A DNA stretch of 64,000 nt from Paenibacillus naphthalenovorans (GTDB lineage Bacteria; Bacillota; Bacilli; Paenibacillales; NBRC-103111), in the NCBI RefSeq assembly GCF_900099895.1, contig NZ_FNDY01000019.1, positions 16,521-80,520 on the forward strand, read 5' to 3'. Under the pieces are notes generated by a model that did not search any database, had not been told where the DNA came from, and worked only from the letters and a program-made list of their open reading frames with translations. This document shows, in pieces, positions 25,896 to 34,530 of this stretch (its first letter is position 1; each line of letters starts with the position of its first letter). The translations under genes were made by a program, and so were the position numbers.

Positions 25896-26767
25896 AAAGA
25901 TTTAAAAAAGTATATATCGAAATTACAAGCGTATGCAACCTGGCCTGCTCCTTTTGCCCGCAAACGAGCCGAAAGGCTAATTTTATCAGGCCGGACACCT
26001 TTAATGACATATTGGATCAGGTCAAGCCGCATACGAATCATATTTATCTTCACGTCAAAGGCGAGCCGCTTCTTCATCCCAAAATTGATGAGCTGCTCGA
26101 CGCATGCCACGCCAAAGGCTTTAAGGTCAATATAACGACGAACGGAACGCTGATTCATAAAGCCGGGCATAAAATCCTCGGAAAACCGGTGCTGCGCCAA
26201 ATGAACTTCTCGCTTCACAGCTTTGACGGGCATGAGGGGTCGACGAACCGGGAAGAATACCTGGCCAACATTTTTTCGTTTGTCCGGGAAGCGGTCGAGC
26301 ATAAGGTGATTATTTCGTTCAGGCTGTGGAATTTGGATAAAGATAATGCCACCAACCTGGAGAAGAGCAGAAACCGGGAAACGCTGGCCATGCTGGAGAA
26401 AGAGTTTAACCTGGACTTCAAAATTGAGGAAAAAGTCGTACCGGGCAGCGGGGTCAAAATTGCAGATCGCATTTATTTGAATCAGGATCATGAATTTCAA
26501 TGGCCGAGCTTGCAAGCGCCTGAGGATGACGGTAAGGGCTTCTGTCACGCGCTTCGGAGCCATGCCGCGATTCTGGTTGACGGAACCGTCGTGCCCTGCT
26601 GTCTGGATGGAGAAGGCGTGATTAATCTAGGGAATATCCATAGCCGTTCTTTCTCTGAAATTGTAGAAGGTGAAAGAGCGAACAATCTTTTCTATGGATT
26701 TTCCAGGAGAGAGGCTGTTGAAGAATTATGCAGGAAGTGCGGCTATAGGCAAAGATTCGGTGCATAG
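25892..26767 (+). CDS. Radical SAM/SPASM-domain protein
   Basis: A 291-residue protein with the radical SAM cluster motif C-x3-C-x2-C (Cys15, Cys19, Cys22 in CNLACSFC), a GEP-like segment (HVKGEPLLH) and the TTNGTL strand. The C-terminal part has a SPASM-like Cys set (FCHALRSHAAILVDGTVVPCC, then LCRKCGYRQRF), expected to bind auxiliary Fe-S. TTG 25892 overlaps the thioesterase stop and has GGGGAGCAGG upstream. Such enzymes modify peptides or small molecules by radical chemistry. No precursor peptide is evident nearby, so the substrate is open. Belonging to the family is certain from the motifs. Confidence 0.9.
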   Translation: MKRFKKVYIEITSVCNLACSFCPQTSRKANFIRPDTFNDILDQVKPHTNHIYLHVKGEPLLHPKIDELLDACHAKGFKVNITTNGTLIHKAGHKILGKPVLRQMNFSLHSFDGHEGSTNREEYLANIFSFVREAVEHKVIISFRLWNLDKDNATNLEKSRNRETLAMLEKEFNLDFKIEEKVVPGSGVKIADRIYLNQDHEFQWPSLQAPEDDGKGFCHALRSHAAILVDGTVVPCCLDGEGVINLGNIHSRSFSEIVEGERANNLFYGFSRREAVEELCRKCGYRQRFGA

Positions 26768-26817
26768 GTTTCATGGCTGTTCGGCTGTGGGGCACCCTCC
26801 TGCCGAAATGAATAAAT

Positions 26818-26837
26818 CCCTCCGCAAGAACGGAGGG
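26818..26837. terminator. Small hairpin between convergent radical SAM and lactonase genes
   Basis: CCCTCCG (26818-26824) pairs with CGGAGGG (26831-26837), six-base loop. On the minus strand it is followed by a T-rich stretch (ATTTATTCATTT), so it may terminate the lactonase gene. Confidence 0.5.
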
Positions 26838-26851
26838 ACGGGCCCGTGAAT

Positions 26852-27931
26852 TTAATCCAAAACGGCAAACTTGATGCACACGGGCTTGGACACTTCCAGT
26901 ACACTTCCGGCAGGAAGAAGCTTGCCGGTGCTTGCATCTCTGCTGAATGTGACAATATTGTTGGAATCCCGGTTGGCGGCGAGCAGAAAGCGTCCGTCCG
27001 GCGACAGTGCAAAGTTGCGGGGATGCCTGCCCAGCGTGGAGGCGTGCTCCACTAAAGTGAGCTTGCCTGTTAACGGATCGATGGCGTATACCGCAATGCT
27101 GTCATGTCCGCGGTTGGAGCCGTACAGAAAACGGCCGTCGGGGGAAATATGAATATCCGCACATGCGTTTTCTCCCTTATAGGAGTCAGGCAGAGTAGAC
27201 ACCGTTTGAATTTCACTCAATTCCCCTTGTTCCTCATTATAGAAGAACGCGGTAATGGTGGCATTCAGCTCATTAATCACGTAGCCGTAAGGCAATGACG
27301 GATGAAAGGCAAAGTGCCGCGGACCGGATCCGGGCGCAACCCCGACTTCCCCATGAGGAATCAACCGTTGGCTGGGAAGATCCAGCCTGTAGATCAAGAT
27401 TCGATCCAGGCCCAGATCGGAAGCGACGGCAAAGCGATTGGAACGGTCGAGAAAAACGGAATGCGCACGCGGCTGGTTCTGCACGGGAAGAATGCTGGAG
27501 CCCCGATGCTGGTGGATATCCGTTGTCGCACCGATGCTTCCGTCCTCCAGAAGCGGGGACAGCCCGATCATGCCGCCATGGTAGCTGGATACGATGACAC
27601 ATTGGCGGGAATGATCCAGGGTGATATGGCAGGTAGGCGCCGGTACGGTGTTTTCCTTATTTACCAAGGTTAATTTGACGCTTGCCGGATCGAAATGAAA
27701 AGCGGCGGCGGCTCCGCGGCGCTGACCGCTGGAATCCGTTCCTTCCGTTATGGCGTACAGCTTCTTTCCGGCAGGATCGACATCGAGAAAAGTCGGGTTT
27801 TGAAGGCCGTCGGCTTGATCGACGATTTCGAGACTTCCGGTTTCCGTGTCGAACCGGCAGGCATATAATCCGGGACCGGACGAATCCGCGTAGGATCCCA
27901 GGAAAGCAAGCACCTTCTTTTTTTTCTCCAT
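26852..27931 (-). CDS. Lactonase family protein (YbhE-type seven-bladed beta-propeller, 6-phosphogluconolactonase-like)
   Basis: A 359-residue protein of the YbhE/Pgl family. It has repeated blade motifs: NPTFLDVDPAGKKLYAI, PRHFAFHPSLPYGYVINE, DIHISPDGRFLYGSNRG, PRNFALSPDGRFLLAANRDSN. ATG 27931 has AAGGA ten bases upstream, a rather long spacing. The family includes 6-phosphogluconolactonase and lactonases acting on other sugar or organic lactones, so a pentose-phosphate role is plausible but not proven. It is transcribed alone toward the radical SAM gene. Nothing links it to the aromatic cluster. Confidence 0.88.
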   Translation of the reverse strand: MEKKKKVLAFLGSYADSSGPGLYACRFDTETGSLEIVDQADGLQNPTFLDVDPAGKKLYAITEGTDSSGQRRGAAAAFHFDPASVKLTLVNKENTVPAPTCHITLDHSRQCVIVSSYHGGMIGLSPLLEDGSIGATTDIHQHRGSSILPVQNQPRAHSVFLDRSNRFAVASDLGLDRILIYRLDLPSQRLIPHGEVGVAPGSGPRHFAFHPSLPYGYVINELNATITAFFYNEEQGELSEIQTVSTLPDSYKGENACADIHISPDGRFLYGSNRGHDSIAVYAIDPLTGKLTLVEHASTLGRHPRNFALSPDGRFLLAANRDSNNIVTFSRDASTGKLLPAGSVLEVSKPVCIKFAVLD

Positions 27932-28037
27932 TAACCATCATTCCTTTTTTTCCATTAAAGTCATAAACACATTATCGCAAATCCGCTGCCCGCAGGCAAA
28001 TGAGATCTCAAATGCAAAAAATAGGAACGATGTGGCT

Positions 28038-28955
28038 TCAATGACTTGGAGAACGCGCCTCCATATAGAATACATACAGAAATTTTCGAATATTCAACTT
28101 GGAGGACGACGTCTTGCTGTCTTCCTCCAGTTCTCGCATCCTGTTGCGCACCTCCTGAAAATCGAATAAACGGGAGGCAAAATATTCGAAAGTCGGGTTT
28201 CCGTAATCGTTTAATCCCAAAGATGAAAGATGGGTAAGAGATTGCAGCGCCAGCCGGCGTACCCGCTGCTCCAGCGCGCGCACGTCCTTGAGCATGCTTG
28301 CATCCGGATGCTGGCTGTTCTTCTTGGCAACCTGCTCATAAATGGTTTTGAGCGGCGGCAAATCGGGCAGCATATTCCCGTCTTGTTCCTGCTCTTTCAA
28401 CCAACCGACAATATGGATAAGGTCAGAGGCACCCGCTTCTCCGGCGATGCCCAATAGCGGCAATAAGGATCTGGCCTGTTCTTCGATGGATTTTTCCTTC
28501 CGCTCGGCCGTTTTTCCTTTGGAATCCGCAATGCCAGATGTCTCCAATAAACTCAGCGATTGACGGATGGTTTGCATGGATTTTTCCAATAATAAATGAT
28601 CCGATACACGTCTTAAGACGGCAAGAACCTCCAGGCGGTTAATCGGCTTTTGGATGAAGGTATCGACTCCTTGCTGGTAAGCCTCCCCGATCATTTCCTT
28701 ATTCTCTACCTGTGAAATCATGATAAACCTGCCCTCGTAGCCTTCTTCCCTAAGCGCTTTGACGGTTTCAATCCCGTCGCGGCCAGGCATCAATAAATCG
28801 ATGATCACGATTTGAGCATCCCGAATGTCTTCTCTGGATGTTTGCGCTCCGTCATCTGATTCGCCGGTGACCTCTCCGAGGCCGCTTTCTCTAATGATCC
28901 GGGAAATCATTTTTCGGACGGCAGGGTCGTCATCCACCAGATAAAATTTCAGCAT
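28038..28955 (-). CDS. glnL: Response regulator GlnL-like (YcbB family)
   Basis: A 305-residue response regulator. The receiver domain (1-120) has DDD near residue 9, the phospho-acceptor Asp in IIDLLMPGRDG (about residue 53) and the KP motif in FIQKPI. The C-terminal part is the YcbB-type DNA-binding region (LQSLTHLSSLGLNDYGNPTFEYFASRLFDF), the arrangement of B. subtilis GlnL. It starts inside the last 26 bases of the upstream kinase gene with GGAGGAGG as ribosome-binding site. With the kinase it should sense glutamine and control the adjacent transporter. Orthology is inferred from domain type plus the glnQHMP neighbourhood. Confidence 0.88.
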   Translation of the reverse strand: MLKFYLVDDDPAVRKMISRIIRESGLGEVTGESDDGAQTSREDIRDAQIVIIDLLMPGRDGIETVKALREEGYEGRFIMISQVENKEMIGEAYQQGVDTFIQKPINRLEVLAVLRRVSDHLLLEKSMQTIRQSLSLLETSGIADSKGKTAERKEKSIEEQARSLLPLLGIAGEAGASDLIHIVGWLKEQEQDGNMLPDLPPLKTIYEQVAKKNSQHPDASMLKDVRALEQRVRRLALQSLTHLSSLGLNDYGNPTFEYFASRLFDFQEVRNRMRELEEDSKTSSSKLNIRKFLYVFYMEARSPSH

Positions 28956-30225
28956 GATCGGCCTCCTCCCTTTGTATTAAACGTTCCGACGGAATCCGGA
29001 CTTCAAACCTTGTTTGACCCGGTACGCTGTATACGCTTATGTTCCCCCCGAGCAAACGGACAATATCCGCCGCGTGCGAAAGACCAATACCGGTTGACGA
29101 GTTCCCTTCGTCGTCGAATTTGGTCGTATAGCCGGGGTGAAAGATTAAGTCCAACTCATCGTGAGAGATGCCGGGACCGTTGTCTGTCACGTAGAATACG
29201 ACGGAATCGAATTCGAGATCGACCCGGAGTTCAATCCGTCCCTGGGACTCAATGGCCTCGACCGCATTGGATACGATATTGTTCAGTACGGAAAGAAGCG
29301 GATAAATCTCATCGGTAGAAAGATTTACGTCGCATCGGTTATCCAGTTCGATGGTTTTGCCCAGCAGCAGGCTGTAGTTTTTATTGGCCCTCGCTACCAT
29401 CGAGCAAAGAAACGAAATGGGGATGCGCTTGGACAGCATCCGTTCCTGCTGAATGATTTTGGATAAGCCGGATAGAATGCGCTGGGAATCCTTCTTGAGT
29501 TCATGCACGTTCTCCGCGATATGGAGCGCTTGCGCCGCATGAGGAGGAGAAAGAATTTTTAGCTCCTTGGATAAGCGGTAGCTCTCCCGGGTGATGTCCT
29601 CAATATGGGACATCGATTTGCGAAGATAAAAGGCTTCTTCAAATAAATCCGAATTAATGAGCATTAACCGCTCCAATTCCTGCCGGCGCTGCTCTCCCTG
29701 GGCCCTCACCTGCCGAATGGCCAGCATATTGCAGAGTCCGACGACAAAGAAGCTGCGAAGCAAGCCGATCAGCACAATCATCAAAACCCCATGGATCGTT
29801 ATCATGGTTGGCGAGCCCGACACCATACGAATCAGCAGCTCCGCTCCATTGGACGCGATATCCGCAAACGCACCGTAAAAACCGACCTTCAACGGATATT
29901 CCACGTTAGTTTTTATTTTTAGCAGGGAGATGACCACCGCAAACGTAACATAATAAAAAAATACAGGCATATGCTGCACGATGCCTTCGGTCCAAGGAAT
30001 ACCGTACAGCGAAGCATCCATCACAATCCGAAAAAAGACGATAAACAAACCTGCCGATAAGCCTGTTGCAAGGACGGGAACGGAAAACCACAATAATCCG
30101 AAGAAATACGCCGCGATACCAAGTGAAAATCGGAAATCCCCGCCGAATGGGATCATTTTCACCTCTCCCAGCAGCGCCGTCGACAGAAGTATGACGACCC
30201 AGATGAACAATCTGTGATCCCGCAT
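28930..30225 (-). CDS. glnK: Sensor histidine kinase GlnK-like (YcbA family)
   Basis: A 431-residue membrane kinase. The N-terminal 190 residues hold about six membrane segments (start MRDHRLFIWVVILL). A linker with SMSHIEDITRESYRL contains the likely phospho-His, and the C-terminal HATPase has N box NNIVSNAVEAIE, DNGPGIS and STGIGLSHA. ATG 30225 follows GGAGCGG. The gene overlaps glnL by 26 bases. Membrane topology and location beside a glutamine-type ABC transporter match B. subtilis GlnK, which responds to glutamine. It lies 102 bases after glnP and may be co-transcribed, although a weak hairpin (30276-30294) separates them. Confidence 0.87.
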   Translation of the reverse strand: MRDHRLFIWVVILLSTALLGEVKMIPFGGDFRFSLGIAAYFFGLLWFSVPVLATGLSAGLFIVFFRIVMDASLYGIPWTEGIVQHMPVFFYYVTFAVVISLLKIKTNVEYPLKVGFYGAFADIASNGAELLIRMVSGSPTMITIHGVLMIVLIGLLRSFFVVGLCNMLAIRQVRAQGEQRRQELERLMLINSDLFEEAFYLRKSMSHIEDITRESYRLSKELKILSPPHAAQALHIAENVHELKKDSQRILSGLSKIIQQERMLSKRIPISFLCSMVARANKNYSLLLGKTIELDNRCDVNLSTDEIYPLLSVLNNIVSNAVEAIESQGRIELRVDLEFDSVVFYVTDNGPGISHDELDLIFHPGYTTKFDDEGNSSTGIGLSHAADIVRLLGGNISVYSVPGQTRFEVRIPSERLIQREEADHAEILSGG

Positions 30226-30327
30226 CTTGATTCGCCGCTCCTTTCTGCTCCGGATACCAAAAATACTCCCTCTTCCTATGGTACAGGAAGAAAGAGCATT
30301 TTGTCGCGTGGGAAAAGATTCATAATT

Positions 30328-30978
30328 TTAGGCCTGTTTATTTTCGAGCCTGTGCGATGCGATAGAAAGCAGGTAATTGACTGCAAAATAGAGCAAAGCT
30401 GCAAACAGGAACGTCGGTATGACGTAATTGATATTGTGACCGTTAATGATCTGCACGTGGTTCATCAGCTCCGGCAGCGCAATCACCACCGCTAAAGACG
30501 TATCCTTCAGCAGCGAGATAAATTGGCTGACCATAGGTGGCACCATCCGGCGAAGAGCGATCGGAAGAACAATATATCTTAACGTTTGCGTCGCTGTCAA
30601 TCCGGAGGAACGGCCGGCTTCGATGAGCCCTTTTTCGACCGAATTCAACCCGCTTCGCACGATCTCGGAGATCATGGCCGATTCAAAAATCACCAGAGCG
30701 ACGACGGCCGCTGTAAACTTATCCAGCTTGATGCCGACCTCCGGCAGAGCGAAGTAGGTAAAAAAGATGATCAAAAGCAGCGGCAGGTTGCGGATGGTCT
30801 CGACCAGGACCGCGAATACTTTGCCTAATACAGGTACCTTGGCGTACCGAACGGTGCCCACAAGAATACTGATGACAAAACTGATCGCAATGGAGAGGAT
30901 TGCCACCTCAATCGTGAGCAGAAAGCCTTGCAGCATAAATTGTATATTGACAGGGGACAATGCACCTATAAAATCCAT
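30328..30978 (-). CDS. glnP: Glutamine/polar amino acid ABC transporter permease GlnP-like
   Basis: A 216-residue inner-membrane permease of the HisM/GlnP type with about five membrane segments and the EAA loop GLIEAGRSSGLTATQTLRYIVLPIALRRMVPP (EAGRSSGLTATQTLRYIVLP). It is fourth in the ABC operon reading right to left, 15 bases after the paired permease, and completes a GlnQHMP-type importer. Start ATG 30978. Length is normal. Confidence 0.93.
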   Translation of the reverse strand: MDFIGALSPVNIQFMLQGFLLTIEVAILSIAISFVISILVGTVRYAKVPVLGKVFAVLVETIRNLPLLLIIFFTYFALPEVGIKLDKFTAAVVALVIFESAMISEIVRSGLNSVEKGLIEAGRSSGLTATQTLRYIVLPIALRRMVPPMVSQFISLLKDTSLAVVIALPELMNHVQIINGHNINYVIPTFLFAALLYFAVNYLLSIASHRLENKQA

Positions 30979-30993
30979 TACGCTTCCCCTCCT

Positions 30994-31650
30994 TTAATTC
31001 CCCGCGTACCTGCGTTCCAGATATCGCACGCCGTAGCTGAGTGGAATGGTCAAAATCAAGTAAAATAACGCAGCAAAGATATAGGAGCTGAACGTATCGA
31101 AGGTATCCGAATTAATCAAATCAGCTTGATACATGAGATCCGACGCGGACAAAACCGTAAAGATCGAAGAGTTTTTCACTAGGTTCAAAAACTGGTTGCC
31201 GAGCGGCGGAATCACTATTTTAATGGCCTGCGGCAAGATGATGTGCCACATGGCTTGAAGGTAGGTTAAGCCGGATGAGCGTGCGGCTTCCATCTGACCT
31301 TTAGGCACCGTCTGAATACCGGCGCGAATCGCTTCCGTGATAAAGGCGGAGGTATATACGGTTAAGGCAACCAATCCGGTCACGAACGGAACCAGGACAA
31401 CGCCCGTCAGGATTGGAAGTCCGACCAGAACGAAAAAAGCAATCAGCAGCAAAGGAATATTCCGAATAAATTCAACATAGGCCGTGCCGAACCATTGAAG
31501 CGGCTTAAAAGGGGTAATTCGAAACACCGCAATCACCGTGCCGAGAATAAAACTGGCAATGAGGGATATCACGCTTGCTGCGACGGTTCCGCCGAAGCCG
31601 ATCATGTAGCGGTCTATATTGTCGGTCAGGACCGTAAAATCAATAAACAT
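30994..31650 (-). CDS. glnM: Glutamine/polar amino acid ABC transporter permease GlnM-like
   Basis: A 218-residue permease, paralogous to the next gene, with the amino acid permease EAA motif (QMEAARSSGLTYLQAMWHI) at about 140 and five membrane segments. It follows the binding-protein gene by 78 bases and is translated from ATG 31650. The heterodimer with GlnP would form the channel. The order ATPase-binding protein-permease-permease is that of B. subtilis glnQHMP. Confidence 0.93.
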   Translation of the reverse strand: MFIDFTVLTDNIDRYMIGFGGTVAASVISLIASFILGTVIAVFRITPFKPLQWFGTAYVEFIRNIPLLLIAFFVLVGLPILTGVVLVPFVTGLVALTVYTSAFITEAIRAGIQTVPKGQMEAARSSGLTYLQAMWHIILPQAIKIVIPPLGNQFLNLVKNSSIFTVLSASDLMYQADLINSDTFDTFSSYIFAALFYLILTIPLSYGVRYLERRYAGN

Positions 31651-31728
31651 ATCCCTAAGTTCCCTCCTTACATCCCGTTTGAAAGCATAGAGGAGACCAG
31701 CGGCTTGCGCTCATCCCCTCGGCTTTTA

Positions 31729-32541
31729 TTACTTCGTCGGTTTTTTGCCGATCCATTTCTCGTAAATGGCATCGTATTGACCGTTTTCCTTCAATTCCTT
31801 CAAGGTTTCGTTCACCAGGTTCACAAACTCGGTATCGCCTTTACGGATACCAATGCCGTACGGCTCTTCCGTGAACGTTTCGTCCAATACCTTGAAGTTC
31901 GGATCCTGCTTTGCCATACCGAACAGAAGAGCGTTATCGGTCGTCAATGCGTCGCCTTGGCCGGCTTTCAATGCAGTAAACGCTTCGGCGTAGTTTTCGA
32001 ATTCAAGCACTTGCGCGTCCGGCGCCGCCTCGCGAACGTTTTTGGTGGACGTGGAGCCTTTTGCCGTAAGCACCTTGGAAGCTTTCGTCAGATCCTTGAC
32101 CGATGTTATTGGACTGTTAGCCGGAACAAGAAGCGATTGCCCCGCTGTGAAATAGACGTCGGAGAAATCGATCTCCTGCTTGCGCTCCTCCGTAATCGTC
32201 ATCGTCGCCACGATCATATCGATTTCGCCGTTTTTCAGCATGGGAATCCGCGTTTTGGAGGTCACTTCCTTAAGCTCGATCGCGTTCTCGTCACCAAGCA
32301 CTTTCTTGGCTATGGCTTTCGCGATATCGATGTCCAAGCCTTGAACCTGGCCGGTAGACGGATCTTTTAATCCGAACAAATTCAGGTCATACTTCACACC
32401 GGCGATAACTTTGCCCTGCTCTTTGATTTTCGCGATCGTTCCTTGCGCTTCCTGGTCAGACGGCTTGCTACAGGCTGCCAAAGTGCCCATGGCCAATACG
32501 GCGGTTAAAGCAATACTCATCATTTTACCCCAACGTTTCAT
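31729..32541 (-). CDS. glnH: Polar amino acid binding lipoprotein GlnH-like
   Basis: A 270-residue family 3 solute-binding protein with a lipobox LAAC (Cys24) after a basic N-terminus. Typical ligand-site text includes GVKYDLNLFGLKDPSTG, MIVATMTITEERKQEIDFS and GIGIRKGDTEFV. It would be anchored to the outer membrane face and feed GlnMP. Specificity for glutamine is inferred from the adjacent GlnKL system. The start is ATG 32541. Confidence 0.93.
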   Translation of the reverse strand: MKRWGKMMSIALTAVLAMGTLAACSKPSDQEAQGTIAKIKEQGKVIAGVKYDLNLFGLKDPSTGQVQGLDIDIAKAIAKKVLGDENAIELKEVTSKTRIPMLKNGEIDMIVATMTITEERKQEIDFSDVYFTAGQSLLVPANSPITSVKDLTKASKVLTAKGSTSTKNVREAAPDAQVLEFENYAEAFTALKAGQGDALTTDNALLFGMAKQDPNFKVLDETFTEEPYGIGIRKGDTEFVNLVNETLKELKENGQYDAIYEKWIGKKPTK

Positions 32542-32564
32542 TGCGAACCTCTCCTTTACCTGAA

Positions 32565-33293
32565 TTAGTGGTTTAAGATACGGCTGAGGAATAAGCGTGC
32601 CCGTTCTTCGCGCGGGTTGGCAAAAAACTCAGCCGGCGGTGCTTCTTCAATAATTTGACCCTGGTCCATAAACACGACCCGGTCGGCGACTTCTTTGGCG
32701 AATCCCATTTCGTGGGTGACCACGACCATGGTCATGCCTTCGCGCGCCAGCTTTTTCATCACGTCGAGGACTTCCCCGATGGTTTCCGGATCGAGTGCCG
32801 ACGTCGGTTCGTCGAACAGCATGATTTTCGGTTTCATCGAAAGACCGCGCGCAATGGCGACACGCTGCTGCTGGCCGCCGGACAGCTGAGACGGATACGA
32901 ATTCGCTTTATCGGGTATACCGACTTTCTCAAGGTAAAACATGGCGGTCTTTTCCGCTTCCTCTTTGGATATCCCGTTTACTTTCATGGGAGCGAGAGTA
33001 ATATTTTCAAGTACGGTTTTATGCGGGTATAAGTTAAAATGCTGGAACACCATTCCGATGTTCCGGCGCAATTTATTGATGTCCGTCGACTTGTCATTGA
33101 TTCTAACACCGTCGACAATCAATTCGCCGTCTGTGATCGTTTCCAATCGGTTGATGCAGCGAACCATCGTGCTTTTCCCGGAACCGGAAGGACCAATGAC
33201 AACAACGACTTCGCCTTGTTTTATCGATAGGTTAATATCCTTCAGCACATGAAATTGGCCGTAATGTTTATTGACCTGATGGAAATGTATCAT
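32565..33293 (-). CDS. glnQ: Amino acid ABC transporter ATPase GlnQ-like
   Basis: A 242-residue ABC ATPase: Walker [10 protein letters not shown], signature [15 protein letters not shown], Walker [13 protein letters not shown] and switch His in [10 protein letters not shown]. The frame extends upstream, but ATG 33293 has AAGGGGGAG and yields the standard GlnQ length starting [12 protein letters not shown]. It is the first gene of the transport operon and diverges from speD. Energises uptake at the cytoplasmic side. Confidence 0.95.
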   Translation of the reverse strand: MIHFHQVNKHYGQFHVLKDINLSIKQGEVVVVIGPSGSGKSTMVRCINRLETITDGELIVDGVRINDKSTDINKLRRNIGMVFQHFNLYPHKTVLENITLAPMKVNGISKEEAEKTAMFYLEKVGIPDKANSYPSQLSGGQQQRVAIARGLSMKPKIMLFDEPTSALDPETIGEVLDVMKKLAREGMTMVVVTHEMGFAKEVADRVVFMDQGQIIEEAPPAEFFANPREERARLFLSRILNH

Positions 33294-33497
33294 CGGGCTC
33301 CCCCTTCTTTTGTCAGGATTGTTTACGTGAATGAAATCATGGTATTCCTCAAACAACCGAAAACGACCGGATCCGACAGAAACGATTCAAAAAAAATGAA
33401 CATTATTTTCTTTACCATGTCCTAAAGGGAAAAGAATGGGTAAACAGGAAAAAGGGAATAGTATTCATTGAATCTCAAGAATAAGGGGAAATTCGTG

Positions 33498-34304
33498 ATG
33501 AAGCTAACGCCGGAGCAGCGAATCCAATTGCATGGCTTTAATAATCTTACCAAATCGTTAAGCTTTAATATGTATGACATTTGCTATACGGAAACAAAAG
33601 AAGAACGCGAAGCTTACCTGAAATATATAGATGAACAATATAATGCCGACCGATTGACCAGCATTCTCAAGGACGTATCCGATATTATAGGCGCGCACGT
33701 CTTGAATATCGCAAAGCAGGATTATATCCCCCAGGGCTCCAGTGTGACTTTGCTGATTTCGGAGGGACCGGTGGAAGAAGCCCCGACGGAATCGTTCGAG
33801 GAATCGCCCGGACCTCTCCCGGCAACGGTCGTCATGCAGCTGGACAAAAGCCATATTACGGTTCATACGTATCCCGAATACCATCCGGATGAAGGGATCA
33901 GTACGTTTAGGGCGGACATCGACGTGTCTACCTGCGGGGAAATTTCGCCGCTCAAAGCGCTGAATTATTTGATTCATTCGTTTGATACGGACATTATGAC
34001 GATCGATTACCGGGTTCGCGGCTTCACGAGAGATATCAACGGCCACAAATTATTCGTCGATCACGAGATCAGCTCCATCCAAAATTACATTCCGGAGGAA
34101 ATCAAAAGCTTATATGACATGATTGACGTCAATGTATATCAGGAAAATATTTTCCATACGAAATGCAAGCTCAAAGCATTTGATTTGAACAATTATTTGT
34201 TTGGATATACGAAAGACAAGCTGAGTCCGGAGAAGCAAAAGGATATAACGGAAAGCTTGAATATGGAGATGGACGAAATATTTTACGGGAAAAATATGTA
34301 CTGA
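33498..34304 (+). CDS. speD: S-adenosylmethionine decarboxylase proenzyme (SpeD, enterobacterial type)
   Basis: A 268-residue proenzyme that self-cleaves to a pyruvoyl enzyme and supplies decarboxylated SAM for spermidine synthesis. The processing site is [16 protein letters not shown], with K117-S118; Ser118 becomes the pyruvoyl group. Length and surrounding residues match the E. coli (264-residue) class, not the roughly 125-residue SpeD of B. subtilis. ATG 33498, preceded by AAGGGGAAA (GTG 33495 is adjacent), gives the expected N-terminus. It is monocistronic and followed by a terminator. Confidence 0.95.
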   Translation: MKLTPEQRIQLHGFNNLTKSLSFNMYDICYTETKEEREAYLKYIDEQYNADRLTSILKDVSDIIGAHVLNIAKQDYIPQGSSVTLLISEGPVEEAPTESFEESPGPLPATVVMQLDKSHITVHTYPEYHPDEGISTFRADIDVSTCGEISPLKALNYLIHSFDTDIMTIDYRVRGFTRDINGHKLFVDHEISSIQNYIPEEIKSLYDMIDVNVYQENIFHTKCKLKAFDLNNYLFGYTKDKLSPEKQKDITESLNMEMDEIFYGKNMY

Positions 34305-34321
34305 GGCAGAACGGGAAAAGC

Positions 34322-34368
34322 GATCGTTTTCCATCCGGATCACGGATATTGGATGAAAACGATCTTTT
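34322..34368 (+). terminator. Intrinsic terminator of speD
   Basis: GATCGTTTTCCATCC (34322-34336) pairs with GGATGAAAACGATC (34351-34364), followed by TTTT. Confidence 0.85.
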
Positions 34369-34459
34369 GGTGTCTTTCCTGTTTCTAACCATTCGTAGTA
34401 CCCGTACAGGATTGTTTTTTTACGTTTCATACCCTTTTTTTAACGATTCGCGCGCGTTT

Positions 34460-34507
34460 TTCACTATAATCAGCAAATCCGTGTATAATCGGTATAAAGC
34501 GCTTTCA
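34460..34507 (+). promoter_or_regulatory. acsA promoter with downstream cre site
   Basis: TTCACT (34460-34465) and a consensus TATAAT (34484-34489) are 18 bases apart. A cre-like sequence, ATAAAGCGCTTTCA (34494-34507; two mismatches to TGAAAGCGCTTTCA, both in the first two bases), overlaps the expected start site. CcpA repression, as known for acsA in B. subtilis, is likely. Confidence 0.68.
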
Positions 34508-34530
34508 ATATTGGTTAAGGGGCTGGTTTC

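Noticed and set aside
25658..26563. 301-codon minus-strand ORF opposite thioesterase and radical SAM genes
   Set aside because: Crosses two coupled genes on the other strand and lacks a start signal or recognisable domain.
27295..27673. Plus-strand ORFs inside the lactonase gene
   Set aside because: High-arginine shadow frames without ribosome-binding site; the minus-strand frame encodes regular beta-propeller blades.
33294..33497. Possible TnrA/GlnR site in the glnQ-speD divergent region
   Set aside because: No sequence with the TGTNA-N7-TNACA pattern was found, so nitrogen control at this promoter is not claimed.
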